NCBI GenBank assembly: GCA_002162875.1
Contig: MABA01000024.1
Location: forward strand, 62,001 to 126,000
Direction of reading: 5' to 3'
From: Rhodobacterales bacterium 52_120_T64
GTDB taxonomy: Bacteria > Pseudomonadota > Alphaproteobacteria > Rhodobacterales > Rhodobacteraceae
Length of the DNA stretch: 64,000 nucleotides
Positions 7,792 through 16,124 of this stretch are shown here, piece after piece. Position 1 is the first letter of the stretch; every line of letters starts with the position of its first letter. The notes below the pieces were generated by a model that was given only the letters and a program-made list of their open reading frames with translations, was not told where the DNA came from and did no database searches. The position numbers and the translations under genes were made by a program.

Positions 7792-9147
7792 GTGATGACC
7801 GTGAAAAAGACAATAGTGGCTCTGAACGCCTTATCTTCCACTACGAGAGTGGTGTATGTGCTTGAACAGGTAATTGCCCATTTATTGGTGCCACTTCTCT
7901 TTCTGATGATGTTGCTACGCTCACGCAAAGAGCCTGCCCACTTGCAAAATCTATCACATCGTTTCGGCTTTGGTGCGGCAGAACAAAATGGAGCAGTATG
8001 GATTTATGCGGCCTCGTTAGGAGAAACACGAGCCGCCAGTTCTTTGATTCGACGCCTTCGGACAGAGGGCTTCAACGTTCTTTTGACCCATCAAACACCC
8101 GCGGGTCTCGCTGAGGGCGCGCGGCTTTTCGCCCAAGACAGCGGCATTCAACAATGTTACATTCCATTTGACCTATTTTGGACGATTCGAATTTTTCTGC
8201 GTCGCTTTCAACCTGTCGCATTGGTCGTGCTGGAGATCGAAATTTGGCCTGCTATGCTGATTGAAACAGCGCGCAAGGGCATTCCGATTGTGATGGCCAA
8301 TGGAAACCTGTTGGAAAAATCAATCGGCAATGGCCGTGGAGTGCGCCGTCATCTCCTTACACTTTATCACCTATTCAGCCACATTTTCACACGGACAGAT
8401 GACTACCGTGATCGCTATCTTCGCATTGGTGTCGACCCAGCACGTTTGTCTGTAGTTGGTGACATGAAATTTGATCAGTTGATCGACCCTATCCATCTGC
8501 TAATGGCCGAGAACGTGCGCTCAAACTTGCCCGGTGCAGAGCGGGTCTTGATGATTGCGTCGTCGGTCGAGCCAGAGGAAACCCTTCTTGTGCCAATGGT
8601 TGCAAGGCTTCTTTCAAATGACTCGGGCCTTCGAGTTATTTGGGCACCACGCAGCCCGCAGCGATTTCAATCAGTGTCAGACGCACTTTCTTCCCTAGGT
8701 ATCAATATTACGCTGCGCTCCACGCTCGGGCCCGAAATGAGTGCTCCGATGCCGCAAACACAGGTACTGGTTGGGGATAGCACGGGCGAGATGAATGCGT
8801 ATTATTCCGTTGCCGACTTGGTCTTCGTAGGGGCAAGTCTAGTCGATCATGGTGGGCACAACATCATCGAACCCATGATGCTGGGCCGTCCAGTGGTAAT
8901 GGGTCCATCGACTTACGGTATCGACTTCGCAGCCGTACCTGCGGGTCGAACCGGTGCCTTCGAAAGTCTGCCCAACGCAGTATATCTAGAAGCTCGAATT
9001 ATAGAATTATTGGCGGATCCCGCTACCTTAGCCCGAATGGCGGCCGCTGCAATTGAATTTACGATCGATAAAACTGGCGCTGCAGATAAAACTTTTCTCG
9101 GCCTACTTACGCTGCTCGAGCCACCGACCGAAGTCGCCAGCGAGTGA
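7792..9147 (+). CDS. WaaA-like Kdo/nonulosonate transferase
   Basis: About 451 residues, related to 3-deoxy-D-manno-octulosonic acid transferase (WaaA/KdtA, GT30). WaaA transfers Kdo from CMP-Kdo to lipid A at the inner membrane. There is an N-terminal hydrophobic anchor (about 28-45). WIYAASLGE (near 72) holds the catalytic Glu equivalent. Other matches are EIEIWPAML (near 147), SSVEPEE (near 260), GDSTGEMNAYY (near 325) and VGASLVDHGGHN (near 342). GTG at 7792 or ATG at 7795 may start it. In this cargo context, beside PseG, a nonulosonic acid is a plausible donor sugar instead of Kdo; that is inference. The stop overlaps the next start (GTGA). Confidence 0.8.
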   Translation: MMTVKKTIVALNALSSTTRVVYVLEQVIAHLLVPLLFLMMLLRSRKEPAHLQNLSHRFGFGAAEQNGAVWIYAASLGETRAASSLIRRLRTEGFNVLLTHQTPAGLAEGARLFAQDSGIQQCYIPFDLFWTIRIFLRRFQPVALVVLEIEIWPAMLIETARKGIPIVMANGNLLEKSIGNGRGVRRHLLTLYHLFSHIFTRTDDYRDRYLRIGVDPARLSVVGDMKFDQLIDPIHLLMAENVRSNLPGAERVLMIASSVEPEETLLVPMVARLLSNDSGLRVIWAPRSPQRFQSVSDALSSLGINITLRSTLGPEMSAPMPQTQVLVGDSTGEMNAYYSVADLVFVGASLVDHGGHNIIEPMMLGRPVVMGPSTYGIDFAAVPAGRTGAFESLPNAVYLEARIIELLADPATLARMAAAAIEFTIDKTGAADKTFLGLLTLLEPPTEVASE

Positions 9148-9326
9148 CCCGCAAGAAACAAATTTTCTGCACCATTCCACACAGCGCCGCATTTGACAGC
9201 TGTTTTACCCTACTGGAACGTCTGCAAGAACGTGGCCGCATTCTGCCACTGGAGCGGGCGGTTGATATCTACACAGTCAAAGACCGAGGGCGAGCCGCAA
9301 TGTTTGCTACGATAAAGGAAGGATAG
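9144..9326 (+). CDS. Small coupled ORF of unknown function
   Basis: Sixty residues (MTRKKQIFCTIPHSAAFDSC...), starting with a GTG that overlaps the stop of the WaaA-like gene and ending 2 bp before the GTG of pseG. The tight coupling on both sides argues that it is translated. The sequence looks like the first 60 residues of a longer protein, perhaps a glycosyltransferase, and may be a truncated remnant that keeps the operon coupled. I do not recognise the family. Confidence 0.45.
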   Translation: MTRKKQIFCTIPHSAAFDSCFTLLERLQERGRILPLERAVDIYTVKDRGRAAMFATIKEG

Positions 9327-9328
9327 GC

Positions 9329-10387
9329 GTGCGAATTATTTTTCGGACAGACGCAAGCTCAGAGATCGGCGGCGGGCACCTAATGCGGTGCCTGACGCTA
9401 GCTGGCGAAGCTGCGCGGCGTGGCCATAGCATTCATTTCATTGTTAATGTGGATGGTTTGACTAATAGGGTTTTGGCTGAAGGCCACAGCCTCACCGAAC
9501 TACGGCCTGAGGCCCACGACACAGATTCATCACCCCCGCATGCTGACTGGCTCACCGCGCCTTGGCAGTCCGATGCGGCACTGACGGCAAAAGTGGCCGC
9601 AAAGATCGGGGCCGATTGGCTGGTGTGGGATCACTATGGACTTGATGCGCGATGGGTTGAAGCGGTCAGATCGGCAGTACCAAACATTCGGGTTTTGGCG
9701 CTGGACGATCTGGATGATCGACCTCTGGGTTCGGATATCGTCCTAGACCCTGCACATCTGGAAACTGAAGGAAGAAAATTTCCTGCCCCCGTGATGCTGC
9801 ATGGGTCGACCTACGCATTGCTTCGCCCGGAATTTTCTGCATTTCGCAAGACATCGCTGGCGCGGCGTGATGGGCGCGTGCGGAAGGTCATGGTTACCCC
9901 GGGGATGATGGATGCGGTCGGCCTAGCGCCGTTGGCACTTGAAGCATTGAGGGGTACCGGGTGGCAGGTTGAAGTCATCATGGGGAGCAAGGCGCAATCG
10001 GTTGATCGTGTTCGCGCGTTAGTCGCGGGAAATCCTGACTGGACCCTAACGCTAGACGCAACCGATATGGCATCTCGGATGTCGGGAGCTGATTTGTGCA
10101 TCGGAGCCGGTGGTGGCACTAGCTGGGAACGCTGTTGTCTTGGACTGCCCACTGTTGCGGTGGCAGTCGCAAACAATCAGCTATCAGGAATGAAAATACT
10201 CGCAAACAACAAGGCCGCGGTTACATTACATATTTCAGAGGTCGCAGCTGGGGCCCTGCCTCAAGCTGTGGCAGATGTTTGCCGACAGATTGAACAAATG
10301 TCTCAAAGAGCCGCCGCATTGTGTGATGGAAAAGGTGCAGAGCGAGTATTCAGTTACGTTGAGACGGTCAACTTAAGGACGATCTGA
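9329..10387 (+). CDS. pseG: PseG-like UDP-sugar hydrolase
   Basis: A 352-residue GT-B fold hydrolase resembling PseG. PseG removes UDP from UDP-2,4-diacetamido-2,4,6-trideoxy-L-altrose in pseudaminic acid synthesis. The N-terminus reads FRTDASSEIGGGHLMRCLTL, with the catalytic histidine in GGGHLMR (about 17). The second domain has VTPGMMDAVG and GAGGGTSWERC (near 269), the MurG-like UDP-binding loop. The other pathway enzymes (PseB, PseC, PseF, PseI) are not in this window, so substrates must come from elsewhere or differ. Third gene of a coupled operon, with a GTG start. Confidence 0.82.
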   Translation: MRIIFRTDASSEIGGGHLMRCLTLAGEAARRGHSIHFIVNVDGLTNRVLAEGHSLTELRPEAHDTDSSPPHADWLTAPWQSDAALTAKVAAKIGADWLVWDHYGLDARWVEAVRSAVPNIRVLALDDLDDRPLGSDIVLDPAHLETEGRKFPAPVMLHGSTYALLRPEFSAFRKTSLARRDGRVRKVMVTPGMMDAVGLAPLALEALRGTGWQVEVIMGSKAQSVDRVRALVAGNPDWTLTLDATDMASRMSGADLCIGAGGGTSWERCCLGLPTVAVAVANNQLSGMKILANNKAAVTLHISEVAAGALPQAVADVCRQIEQMSQRAAALCDGKGAERVFSYVETVNLRTI

Positions 10388-10465
10388 CCCAAGGTTCTTC
10401 AAAATAGGTGGTTTGACATTTAAATCCGTAATTTTCGATAATATCAGACAGTAACAACATGAGCT

Positions 10466-10993
10466 TCAATCTGATAACATATTTCTTGCAATAACCTTTC
10501 TAATTCCCTGACTTTTTACTTCGTAGATGTCCCTGGATAGTGTATATTTTCCAATATGGTCAGAATGGCGGCCACAACTTATGTAACCCAAGCTCTTGTT
10601 CAAATTGAGAGCCGCCCTATTATCGTCAAGAATTATAGCAGTTGATTGGGTCAAACCCAATTCATAAAATGCTCTGTCGTAAATGAATAAACTAGCGGCA
10701 ATATTTACCCAATGCCCTAAATAATCAGAATTCCCGCAATAGATACCTGCTTCAAACGTCCCATTTTCAGTACTAATTGCGCTAATGTTTGCAGAGCCAA
10801 TGTCAACGCCCCTCAAAGAATAGATATGGTGCTCGGCTTGTTTCTTATTAATGCGCGAAAACCATGCCTTTTGTTCTTCCTGGCTAATTAGGTTTTGGGT
10901 TGCCATGCGTGTTCTTACATGGTCCAAATTACGCCAGTGCCGAACAAGCTCCAGGTTGTTTTCGTCTAGGGGGCGTGTCGTGAATTCTGACAT
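10466..10993 (-). CDS. GNAT N-acyltransferase (PseH-like)
   Basis: About 175 residues of the GNAT fold of the RimJ/PseH type (TTRPLDENNLELVRHWRN..HVRTRM at the start; ILDDNRAALNLNKSLGY near 125, the acyl-CoA/ACP-binding helix). PseH acetylates the 4-amino group of the UDP-sugar just before PseG acts. The ATG at 10993 is preferred because it lies 5 bp after the ACP stop; a longer frame to 11026 would overlap that gene. The adjacent ACP and ketoacyl synthase suggest the donor may be an acyl-ACP rather than acetyl-CoA (inference). Confidence 0.75.
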   Translation of the reverse strand: MSEFTTRPLDENNLELVRHWRNLDHVRTRMATQNLISQEEQKAWFSRINKKQAEHHIYSLRGVDIGSANISAISTENGTFEAGIYCGNSDYLGHWVNIAASLFIYDRAFYELGLTQSTAIILDDNRAALNLNKSLGYISCGRHSDHIGKYTLSRDIYEVKSQGIRKVIARNMLSD

Positions 10994-10998
10994 CAACC

Positions 10999-11250
10999 CT
11001 AACCCTTTGCGACTAAAATATTGCAAATATCCGAGAACTTTTCGGCGCTGTCGAGGGTATCAAAATCAATTTCGTACTCGAATAGCTCTTCTATTATCAA
11101 GCTGACATTGATTTTTCCCATACTGTCGTACTCAGTAATATCTGACATGTTCACTTTTTCAAGATCGCTTTCGCTAATCTCCAGTATTTCAGACATTTGC
11201 TTCTTAAGCTCTGCAATTCTAACGTCAGGCGTCAATGTATTGTACTCCAT
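10999..11250 (-). CDS. Acyl carrier protein
   Basis: An acidic 83-residue carrier protein. ITEYDSMGKINV contains the serine for 4'-phosphopantetheine attachment (DSM where DSL is canonical). It is followed by the amphipathic helix LIIEELFEYEIDFDTL. Its 5' end overlaps the end of the ketoacyl-ACP synthase gene by 26 bp and its stop is 5 bp from the acyltransferase start. The three genes are thus one coupled unit. It is clearly a specialised ACP, not the housekeeping AcpP. Confidence 0.85.
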   Translation of the reverse strand: MEYNTLTPDVRIAELKKQMSEILEISESDLEKVNMSDITEYDSMGKINVSLIIEELFEYEIDFDTLDSAEKFSDICNILVAKG

Positions 11251-12184
11251 TTTGCATCAAATCCATTTGAAGGCTTGCCACACCCCAGCTCAATCCAGCG
11301 CCATATCCAAGACAAGTCAGGTTCGCTTTGGTGTTTAACTTTGACGAATTCGCAGAAATCCAAGCCCCAATACTACCTGGACCAAGGTTTCCGATTTCTG
11401 AACAGCTAAAAAATGGCACCTCACCATTATCCAGCTTTAGCTTCTTCGACAGCTGATTAACGATCAGCTTGCTTGCTTGATGAAGCGCATAATATGTAGG
11501 AAGTCCGTTGCCGGGATCCAATTCCCAATCGAGAGATTTTATCAATTTAGGAATTTCGGAATTCGTAAACAAGAAAACGCCAACGCCATTCATATTCAAC
11601 ACATTCTCTCTGTATGAAGCGTTGATAAAATGACCCCGGGTACCATCAGTCATGATCTTTGATCTGAAGGGTTCATTGTCTTGCTCGACAATAGTGAAAC
11701 TATAGCCATCTCCAAACAAAATATCTGTGCTTAACTCCGCACGTCTTGTCATCGGTGAGTAAACATCGCCCCCAACAATGAGCGTTCTCATGCCAGTTTC
11801 AGTTATCTTGTTTGCTATTGTCAGAGCACGAATAAATCCGTTACAACCATCCACGATATCTACACAAAAAGTAGATGTTGGGAGTTTGAGCAATCCCTGA
11901 AGCGTCGAGCTGATATTCGGCAATCTTTGTTCATAAGACTGGGTAACAACGATAATATTGTCTACTGCCAGATCAGAACCATTGCATTGATCCGAAAAGT
12001 TTTCTGCACTTAATTTTATGAAATTATCCGTGCTTTCATTTTGCACCCTCGCAAGAGAATTGAAGCCCGTATTTTCCACCATTTTAGATGCGCCCGCATC
12101 TAGAACGTCACCTTTTGCAGATATCAATTCCAAAACGTCCATTTTGGAAAGTGGCAAATATGTATGGTTGGCTATAATTTTCAA
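11225..12184 (-). CDS. Ketoacyl-ACP synthase III-like protein
   Basis: A 319-residue thiolase-fold enzyme of the FabH/KAS III group. The Cys-His-Asn triad is visible: DIVDGCNGF (Cys near 113), ALHQAS (His near 235) and SEIGNLGPGS (Asn near 265). GYGAGLSWG near the C-terminus is typical of the fold. KAS III enzymes condense acyl-CoA with malonyl-ACP, and some relatives simply transfer acyl groups. The divergent sequence and coupling to a dedicated ACP and a GNAT enzyme point to loading a special acyl group. The long AT-rich leader and lower GC than backbone fit horizontal transfer. Confidence 0.85.
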   Translation of the reverse strand: MKIIANHTYLPLSKMDVLELISAKGDVLDAGASKMVENTGFNSLARVQNESTDNFIKLSAENFSDQCNGSDLAVDNIIVVTQSYEQRLPNISSTLQGLLKLPTSTFCVDIVDGCNGFIRALTIANKITETGMRTLIVGGDVYSPMTRRAELSTDILFGDGYSFTIVEQDNEPFRSKIMTDGTRGHFINASYRENVLNMNGVGVFLFTNSEIPKLIKSLDWELDPGNGLPTYYALHQASKLIVNQLSKKLKLDNGEVPFFSCSEIGNLGPGSIGAWISANSSKLNTKANLTCLGYGAGLSWGVASLQMDLMQNGVQYIDA

Positions 12185-12414
12185 GTATCACTTGCTTTCA
12201 CTTTTTCAGGCCTAGACTAGGTCAATCCCAGAGTTATGGCATCTTGCAGATGCAAATTTTGCATGTTTCAGCCCTTGATATCAACCCCTGAATGCTGCCT
12301 CGATCAAAGAGTTCGACTGAAATGATGTGTTTTCCGCCCTTTCTGCTTCTCGATTTTTTTTCATGACATTTCTTTGTATCCGCACTGATTTCGTCTTCGT
12401 TCTTTTAGCATTAT

Positions 12415-13272
12415 TCACGGTGGTTTTCGCGAATGTCGTTCAACGTCATCTTTTGCTAACTGCGCTAACCGCGAGCCTTTTGTGATACTTGAAGGCGCTG
12501 TCATTGTTTCATTTTTCTTTGAAATCATTGGCGCTCCCGATTGTGAGCGGCTGACTGAGATACCGGCATTTTCTTTTATATTATTTTCTTTTTCTTTTCT
12601 TTCCTCTCTCTGTATCGATACCGTCTCTAACGGTTTCTCACGTTCAATTTGAAGATTGGCGGAAAGCACTGAATCTGGATAGGGCAGCGCATATTTAATC
12701 CCTAAAGATTTCATGGCGTTTTGGTAGGACTTCGAGAGCCGGAAAAGTTGTTCTTCAATACAAATCGAAAGTTCGTACCCCGTGTCTTCGTCAATTTCGA
12801 TCATGAAATCCTTCAATCTCACAACGAGTGCCTGAAAGTCTTTGGAATTCCTTTCTGACCATCGCTTTAGTTTTATCGCAAGTACCACACAAAATTCGGC
12901 TATTTGGCTAACCAACATTGGCGGCAAGTCCATTTTCTCCCTGAATATCGTAATTATCCCGCTGGCCTCTTTCGGGTTATTTGGTGGCTTGTTCTCAAAC
13001 CAGCCAATAGTTCGCACAAAATTACTTTGCCGATCATACTCAAGTAAGCCTGCCGCTTCGAGTTCATCAATCGCGCTGATTAGCACTTCTGAGTTCACCC
13101 GTGCCTGTTTGAGCCAGACGCCTTCAGGGTAATAGAATATACCAATTTGGTTGTTCAAACGGCTGTGGAATACAGCCATAAGAACCATGCGAACGTCGCT
13201 TGATGAGAGCCTGTCCCAGCTCTCATCTTCAAACGTGTTGCAGCTCATTATTGAGAATTTTCTTCCTGACAC
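12415..13272 (-). CDS. Replisome-organiser-like protein of the element
   Basis: A 285-residue protein. The N-terminal half resembles the winged-helix domain of phage replisome organisers (SSDVRMVLMAVFHSRLNNQIGIFYYPEG, with LISAIDELEAAGLLEYD near 65-85). The middle is helical. The C-terminus is low-complexity and charged (EREKPLETVSIQREERKEKE). Family assignment is by general pattern only. A truncated, diverged copy of its 3' half lies at 21080-21431, showing that the two neighbouring elements are relatives. It lies 21 bp downstream of the excisionase gene. Confidence 0.55.
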   Translation of the reverse strand: MSGRKFSIMSCNTFEDESWDRLSSSDVRMVLMAVFHSRLNNQIGIFYYPEGVWLKQARVNSEVLISAIDELEAAGLLEYDRQSNFVRTIGWFENKPPNNPKEASGIITIFREKMDLPPMLVSQIAEFCVVLAIKLKRWSERNSKDFQALVVRLKDFMIEIDEDTGYELSICIEEQLFRLSKSYQNAMKSLGIKYALPYPDSVLSANLQIEREKPLETVSIQREERKEKENNIKENAGISVSRSQSGAPMISKKNETMTAPSSITKGSRLAQLAKDDVERHSRKPP

Positions 13273-13293
13273 TTTTAAGCTCCTTTCACGAAG

Positions 13294-13545
13294 TTATTTC
13301 GATTTTAGTTCATGAATAGCCTGCGAGGTGTTGCTTACTGTTCTGCTCTCGATCCATTCGTGTAGATCGCGAATTCGATAGCGAACTGATCTAGAAGAAG
13401 GTTTTACGAACTTCGGTCCACCTCCGCGATGCCGCCAGTTTTGGAGGGCGCGGACCGAGTAACACAGCATGTTTGCTGCTTCTTTTTCGTCCACAAGTTG
13501 GTTGAGATAAACGATTTCATCTTCAAGTTTGTTGTACTGATTCAT
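13294..13545 (-). CDS. AlpA/excisionase-type helix-turn-helix protein
   Basis: About 83 residues (a frame to 13572 exists, but the ATG at 13545 has an AAGGAAG ribosome site). The winged-helix motif VDEKEAANMLCYSVRALQ, then NWRHRGGGPKFVK and VRYRIRDLHEWI, is the MerR-like domain of AlpA/Xis proteins. These proteins bind att regions and promote excision or activate the integrase promoter. Its location between integrase and replication gene fits that role. It is the first gene of a pair with the replisome-organiser-like gene. Confidence 0.8.
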   Translation of the reverse strand: MNQYNKLEDEIVYLNQLVDEKEAANMLCYSVRALQNWRHRGGGPKFVKPSSRSVRYRIRDLHEWIESRTVSNTSQAIHELKSK

Positions 13546-13734
13546 CGAAGTCTTCCTTTTGTTGAGTTTCATGTTGTTCGATACTCAACAAGTTAGGACG
13601 GCGGAGACCAACAGAATAGAATGCGCAAACAAGTAGATCATCGCACTTAGATGCAATGATTTACTTGCAATAATAACAGATAGTTAGTTGGATGTTTTGT
13701 TCGTTCAAATAATTCAATGCAGTGGTGCGATGAA

Positions 13735-14547
13735 CTATTTTTTGTTGTTGGGATTTGGAGGGCCGGGAGTAGACCAACTGTCGGGAACAACTTCCGGCCA
13801 AATTCTTTCGGCTAATCGTTTCGATATACCGAATTCGGAGATCATTTCATCAATGAAAAATGGTTTCGCGTAAGGCTTAGTTCCATGTTCACCAACCTTT
13901 TTCTTAAGCCAGAGGCGAGCTTTATGTTCGGGCGAATATTTTTCTCCGTCATGGATATCGCCACCAAACCGTTTAGACCAAAGACCAAATTCCTTTATTG
14001 ATACAAACGCAGGGCTTCTCCGAAATTGATATTCCGATTGCGGCGGCATTTTGATCATAGAAAGACAATAATAAACTTTGAATGAAGTTTGTTTTGACCA
14101 AGCATTCCAATTTGCGCCGTTTCCGTTCTTTAATACAACTGACATTGAATTAATGGAGAACGCTTCCCAAAGCTCACCTTCAACTTCTCTTCGATGCGTA
14201 AATAATACGTGGTCGGAGATGTGCGCGTCAGACAGGTTTGGCAGTTTAGCAAGCTTCCCTTTAAGCTCGTTGATTTTGGTGTAAGTCGCGTGCCATTCAC
14301 TCTGAAATTCAGTTTGGGTGGATTGAGCTAAATCGCTTAAATCGAGTGCGTCGATTTCTGCATTGCGTCTGATTGCGATGCCCAGTTTTGTAGATAAGTC
14401 TTCACGTTCCCTAATAAGTGAACTTGGGTCACCTACGGGTCGCGACCAGATCTCACGCCCCGTCCAGTCTTCGGGAAACATTAATTTCCCTGTCCGTTCG
14501 AATACCTCGTAGAGCGAATAGTATTGTGTAATATCGAATTGCAGCAA
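13735..14547 (-). CDS. Element protein of unknown function
   Basis: A 270-residue soluble protein with no motif I can name. The N-terminus (MLQFDITQYYSLYEVFERTG) and a central charged helical stretch (about 70-95) precede a C-terminal region, EHKARLWLKKKVGEHGTKP then SEFGISKRLAERIWPEV. That region looks like a DNA-binding helical domain of the kind found in small integrative elements. It ends in a Pro/Asn-rich tail. It is transcribed away from the palindrome-rich region upstream of it and toward the excisionase gene. Confidence 0.6.
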   Translation of the reverse strand: MLQFDITQYYSLYEVFERTGKLMFPEDWTGREIWSRPVGDPSSLIREREDLSTKLGIAIRRNAEIDALDLSDLAQSTQTEFQSEWHATYTKINELKGKLAKLPNLSDAHISDHVLFTHRREVEGELWEAFSINSMSVVLKNGNGANWNAWSKQTSFKVYYCLSMIKMPPQSEYQFRRSPAFVSIKEFGLWSKRFGGDIHDGEKYSPEHKARLWLKKKVGEHGTKPYAKPFFIDEMISEFGISKRLAERIWPEVVPDSWSTPGPPNPNNKK

Positions 14548-14580
14548 GGTAACCTCTGTGGCGGGCTTCGGTGTCCGCCA

Positions 14581-14696
14581 CTCTATATATTATATATAGA
14601 GACGCTACCCCCGCTATATAGGCTATATAGCGTATATAGGAAATTGGGCGCTCCCTACGTACGGTAGGGTTAGGTAGGCCGCCTATATATCTATAG
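14581..14696. repeat. Palindrome cluster between integrase and element genes
   Basis: A dense set of inverted repeats. 14581-14601 pairs CTCTATATAT with ATATATAGAG around one base. 14612-14632 pairs CGCTATATAG with CTATATAGCG around one base. 14653-14669 pairs CCCTAC with GTAGGG. 14682-14697 pairs CCTATA with TATAGG. The block lies just 3' of the integrase stop and upstream of the unknown gene at 14547. It may be an operator array, an excisionase site or a replication origin for the excised circle. Confidence 0.6.
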
Positions 14697-14710
14697 GAAA
14701 GGAGGCGGGC

Positions 14711-15898
14711 TCATCCAACGATACGTAGCGGTACCTTGGTAACCTTATTCCGGCGAATTGATCCAGCTAACCGTGACGCAATGAATTCGGCATTTTGCCT
14801 TACGTCTTCGTCGTCAAGATGCGCGTACCGAAGTGTCGTTTGCAGATTTCGATGCCCCATGATTTCTTTGAGCTTGAACGGGTCAACATTGCCGCGCATC
14901 GCCGCCGACGCGTACGTATGCCTGAGATCATGTAGCCGCACATCTTCCAGCCCAGCTTGTTTTCGTATCCGGGTCCATGATTTTTGAAGGTTTACCATTG
15001 GGCGATCTGGACGCCTGCCTTTAATAACGTAGGGATTATTTTCGCCGCGCGGCAACTCCATAAGGATTTCATATGCATCACTCGGTAGGGGAATTCGCCT
15101 TCTTCCGGTTTTGCTGTCCGGTAGCTCTAAATGATGCGGGGTTACATACTCCCAACGTAGCGTCAGAATCTCACTGAGGCGGCATCCGGTCAAAATCAGC
15201 AGTTGGATGGCCGAAACCGTGTAAGCGGACTCTGTGCCGCCTTCGAGACTCTCTGCGAGCACTTCTCCAAGGCGTGCGAGTTCATTATCGCGCAAATAAC
15301 GTTTCTTTTCTTCTTCCCGAAATTTCTTAATCCGCCTCGCCGGGTTCGTACCATCCCCACGCAATCCCCAATCTTCGGCTAGATTGAACATTTTTGAGAG
15401 TACGCTCAGGGAGCGATTAGCCTGATATGGAGTTTCACGAAGCGCGTGATGAAGATTAACTATATCGGCGCGAGTGATGTCGGCAACTTTGCGAGGACCA
15501 AGGTGGGGATTGATGCAACGTCGAACGATGCTTTTGTAATCCCGTGCGGTTACGGGTTTGCAATGCTCCGCAACGTACTCGATTAAGAACCGATCACAGA
15601 GGGCGGCAACGGTTGGCGCTTTTAGTCTCGATTGCCTCTCTTCGGATGGATCACCACCCTTTGCAACTTCGCCAAGGAGTTTTCGGGCTTCGTCTCTTGC
15701 TTCAATTGCAGTGAGCACGCCGTGCTGTCCGATTGTGCGCCGTCTCGTTCTTCCGCTGGAACGATATTGTACGAGGTAAGTTTTTCGACCGGAAGGATAT
15801 ACCCGAACTCCGAATCCGGATATTTCCCGGTCCCAAACGAGGTATTCTTTCTCGTGCAATTCTAGACCTTCAACAGAACGTTTAGTTAGTTTGAACAT
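14711..15898 (-). CDS. int: P4-type tyrosine integrase
   Basis: A 395-residue tyrosine recombinase with the DUF4102 arm-binding N-terminus (DREISGFGVRVYPSGRKTY) and a SAM-like core-binding domain. The catalytic domain has Arg in LTGCRLSEIL, His-X-X-Arg in HDLRHTYAS, and the terminal His and Tyr in MGHRNLQTTLRYAH. All catalytic residues are present, so it should be active. It is transcribed away from attR (16078-16124), 180 bp downstream of its start. It is the expected enzyme for the tRNA-Lys site. Confidence 0.95.
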   Translation of the reverse strand: MFKLTKRSVEGLELHEKEYLVWDREISGFGVRVYPSGRKTYLVQYRSSGRTRRRTIGQHGVLTAIEARDEARKLLGEVAKGGDPSEERQSRLKAPTVAALCDRFLIEYVAEHCKPVTARDYKSIVRRCINPHLGPRKVADITRADIVNLHHALRETPYQANRSLSVLSKMFNLAEDWGLRGDGTNPARRIKKFREEEKKRYLRDNELARLGEVLAESLEGGTESAYTVSAIQLLILTGCRLSEILTLRWEYVTPHHLELPDSKTGRRRIPLPSDAYEILMELPRGENNPYVIKGRRPDRPMVNLQKSWTRIRKQAGLEDVRLHDLRHTYASAAMRGNVDPFKLKEIMGHRNLQTTLRYAHLDDEDVRQNAEFIASRLAGSIRRNKVTKVPLRIVG

Positions 15899-15928
15899 AG
15901 CATGAACTCCGGTTGTTAGTTTCTGCTT

Positions 15929-15960
15929 CCGGAAGCACTACGGAAGCAACGTGAAGCGAA
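15929..15960 (+). promoter_or_regulatory. Candidate integrase/excisionase arm sites, right end
   Basis: CCGGAAGCACTACGGAAGCA followed by ACGTGAAGCGA: two GGAAGCA words 11 bp apart (15931, 15942). Closely matches 6869-6900. It lies between the integrase start (15898) and attR (16078), where arm sites are expected. Confidence 0.5.
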
Positions 15961-16077
15961 TTGTGGAGTTATTCATGTGGCTACAGAGTAAGCATAGTCA
16001 AGAAAAAACCTTTAGAGTCATACGTTTATGGGTGAAGGGCGAAATCTGGCGTAATGTAGAGAAACCAGCCGAATAGA

Positions 16078-16124
16078 ACTTTTAATCAGTAGGTCCCGGG
16101 TTCGGATCCCGGCCGGCTCACCAT
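16078..16124 (+). repeat. Right attachment site (attR), tRNA-Lys 3' duplicate
   Basis: Exact 47 bp copy of 6758-6804, containing the anticodon loop through CCA but no acceptor 5' strand or D-arm. It is therefore not a functional tRNA. It marks the junction between the intact element and the decayed one to its right, for which it acts as the left end. Confidence 0.9.

Larger units (their letters stand above)
6805..16124. mobile_element. Integrative element in tRNA-Lys (9.3 kb)
   Basis: Bounded by the 47 bp att repeats. It contains, from the right end inward, a tyrosine integrase, a palindrome-rich control region, an unknown gene, an AlpA-like excisionase and a replisome-organiser-like gene, followed by polysaccharide/acyl-transfer cargo. 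The genes appear intact apart from an Abi_C fragment near the left end. No conjugation or phage structural genes are present, so it resembles a satellite or genomic island that would need a helper to move. Paired GGAAGCA sites lie at both ends. The next element to the right is a relative in tandem. Confidence 0.85.

Noticed and set aside
14581-14697. CRISPR-like array
   Set aside because: The repeats are palindromes of different sequence without regular spacers; no other CRISPR-like array or cas gene is in the window.
16078-16124. Second tRNA-Lys gene
   Set aside because: Only the 3' half is present; acceptor 5' strand and D-arm are absent, so it is an att duplicate.
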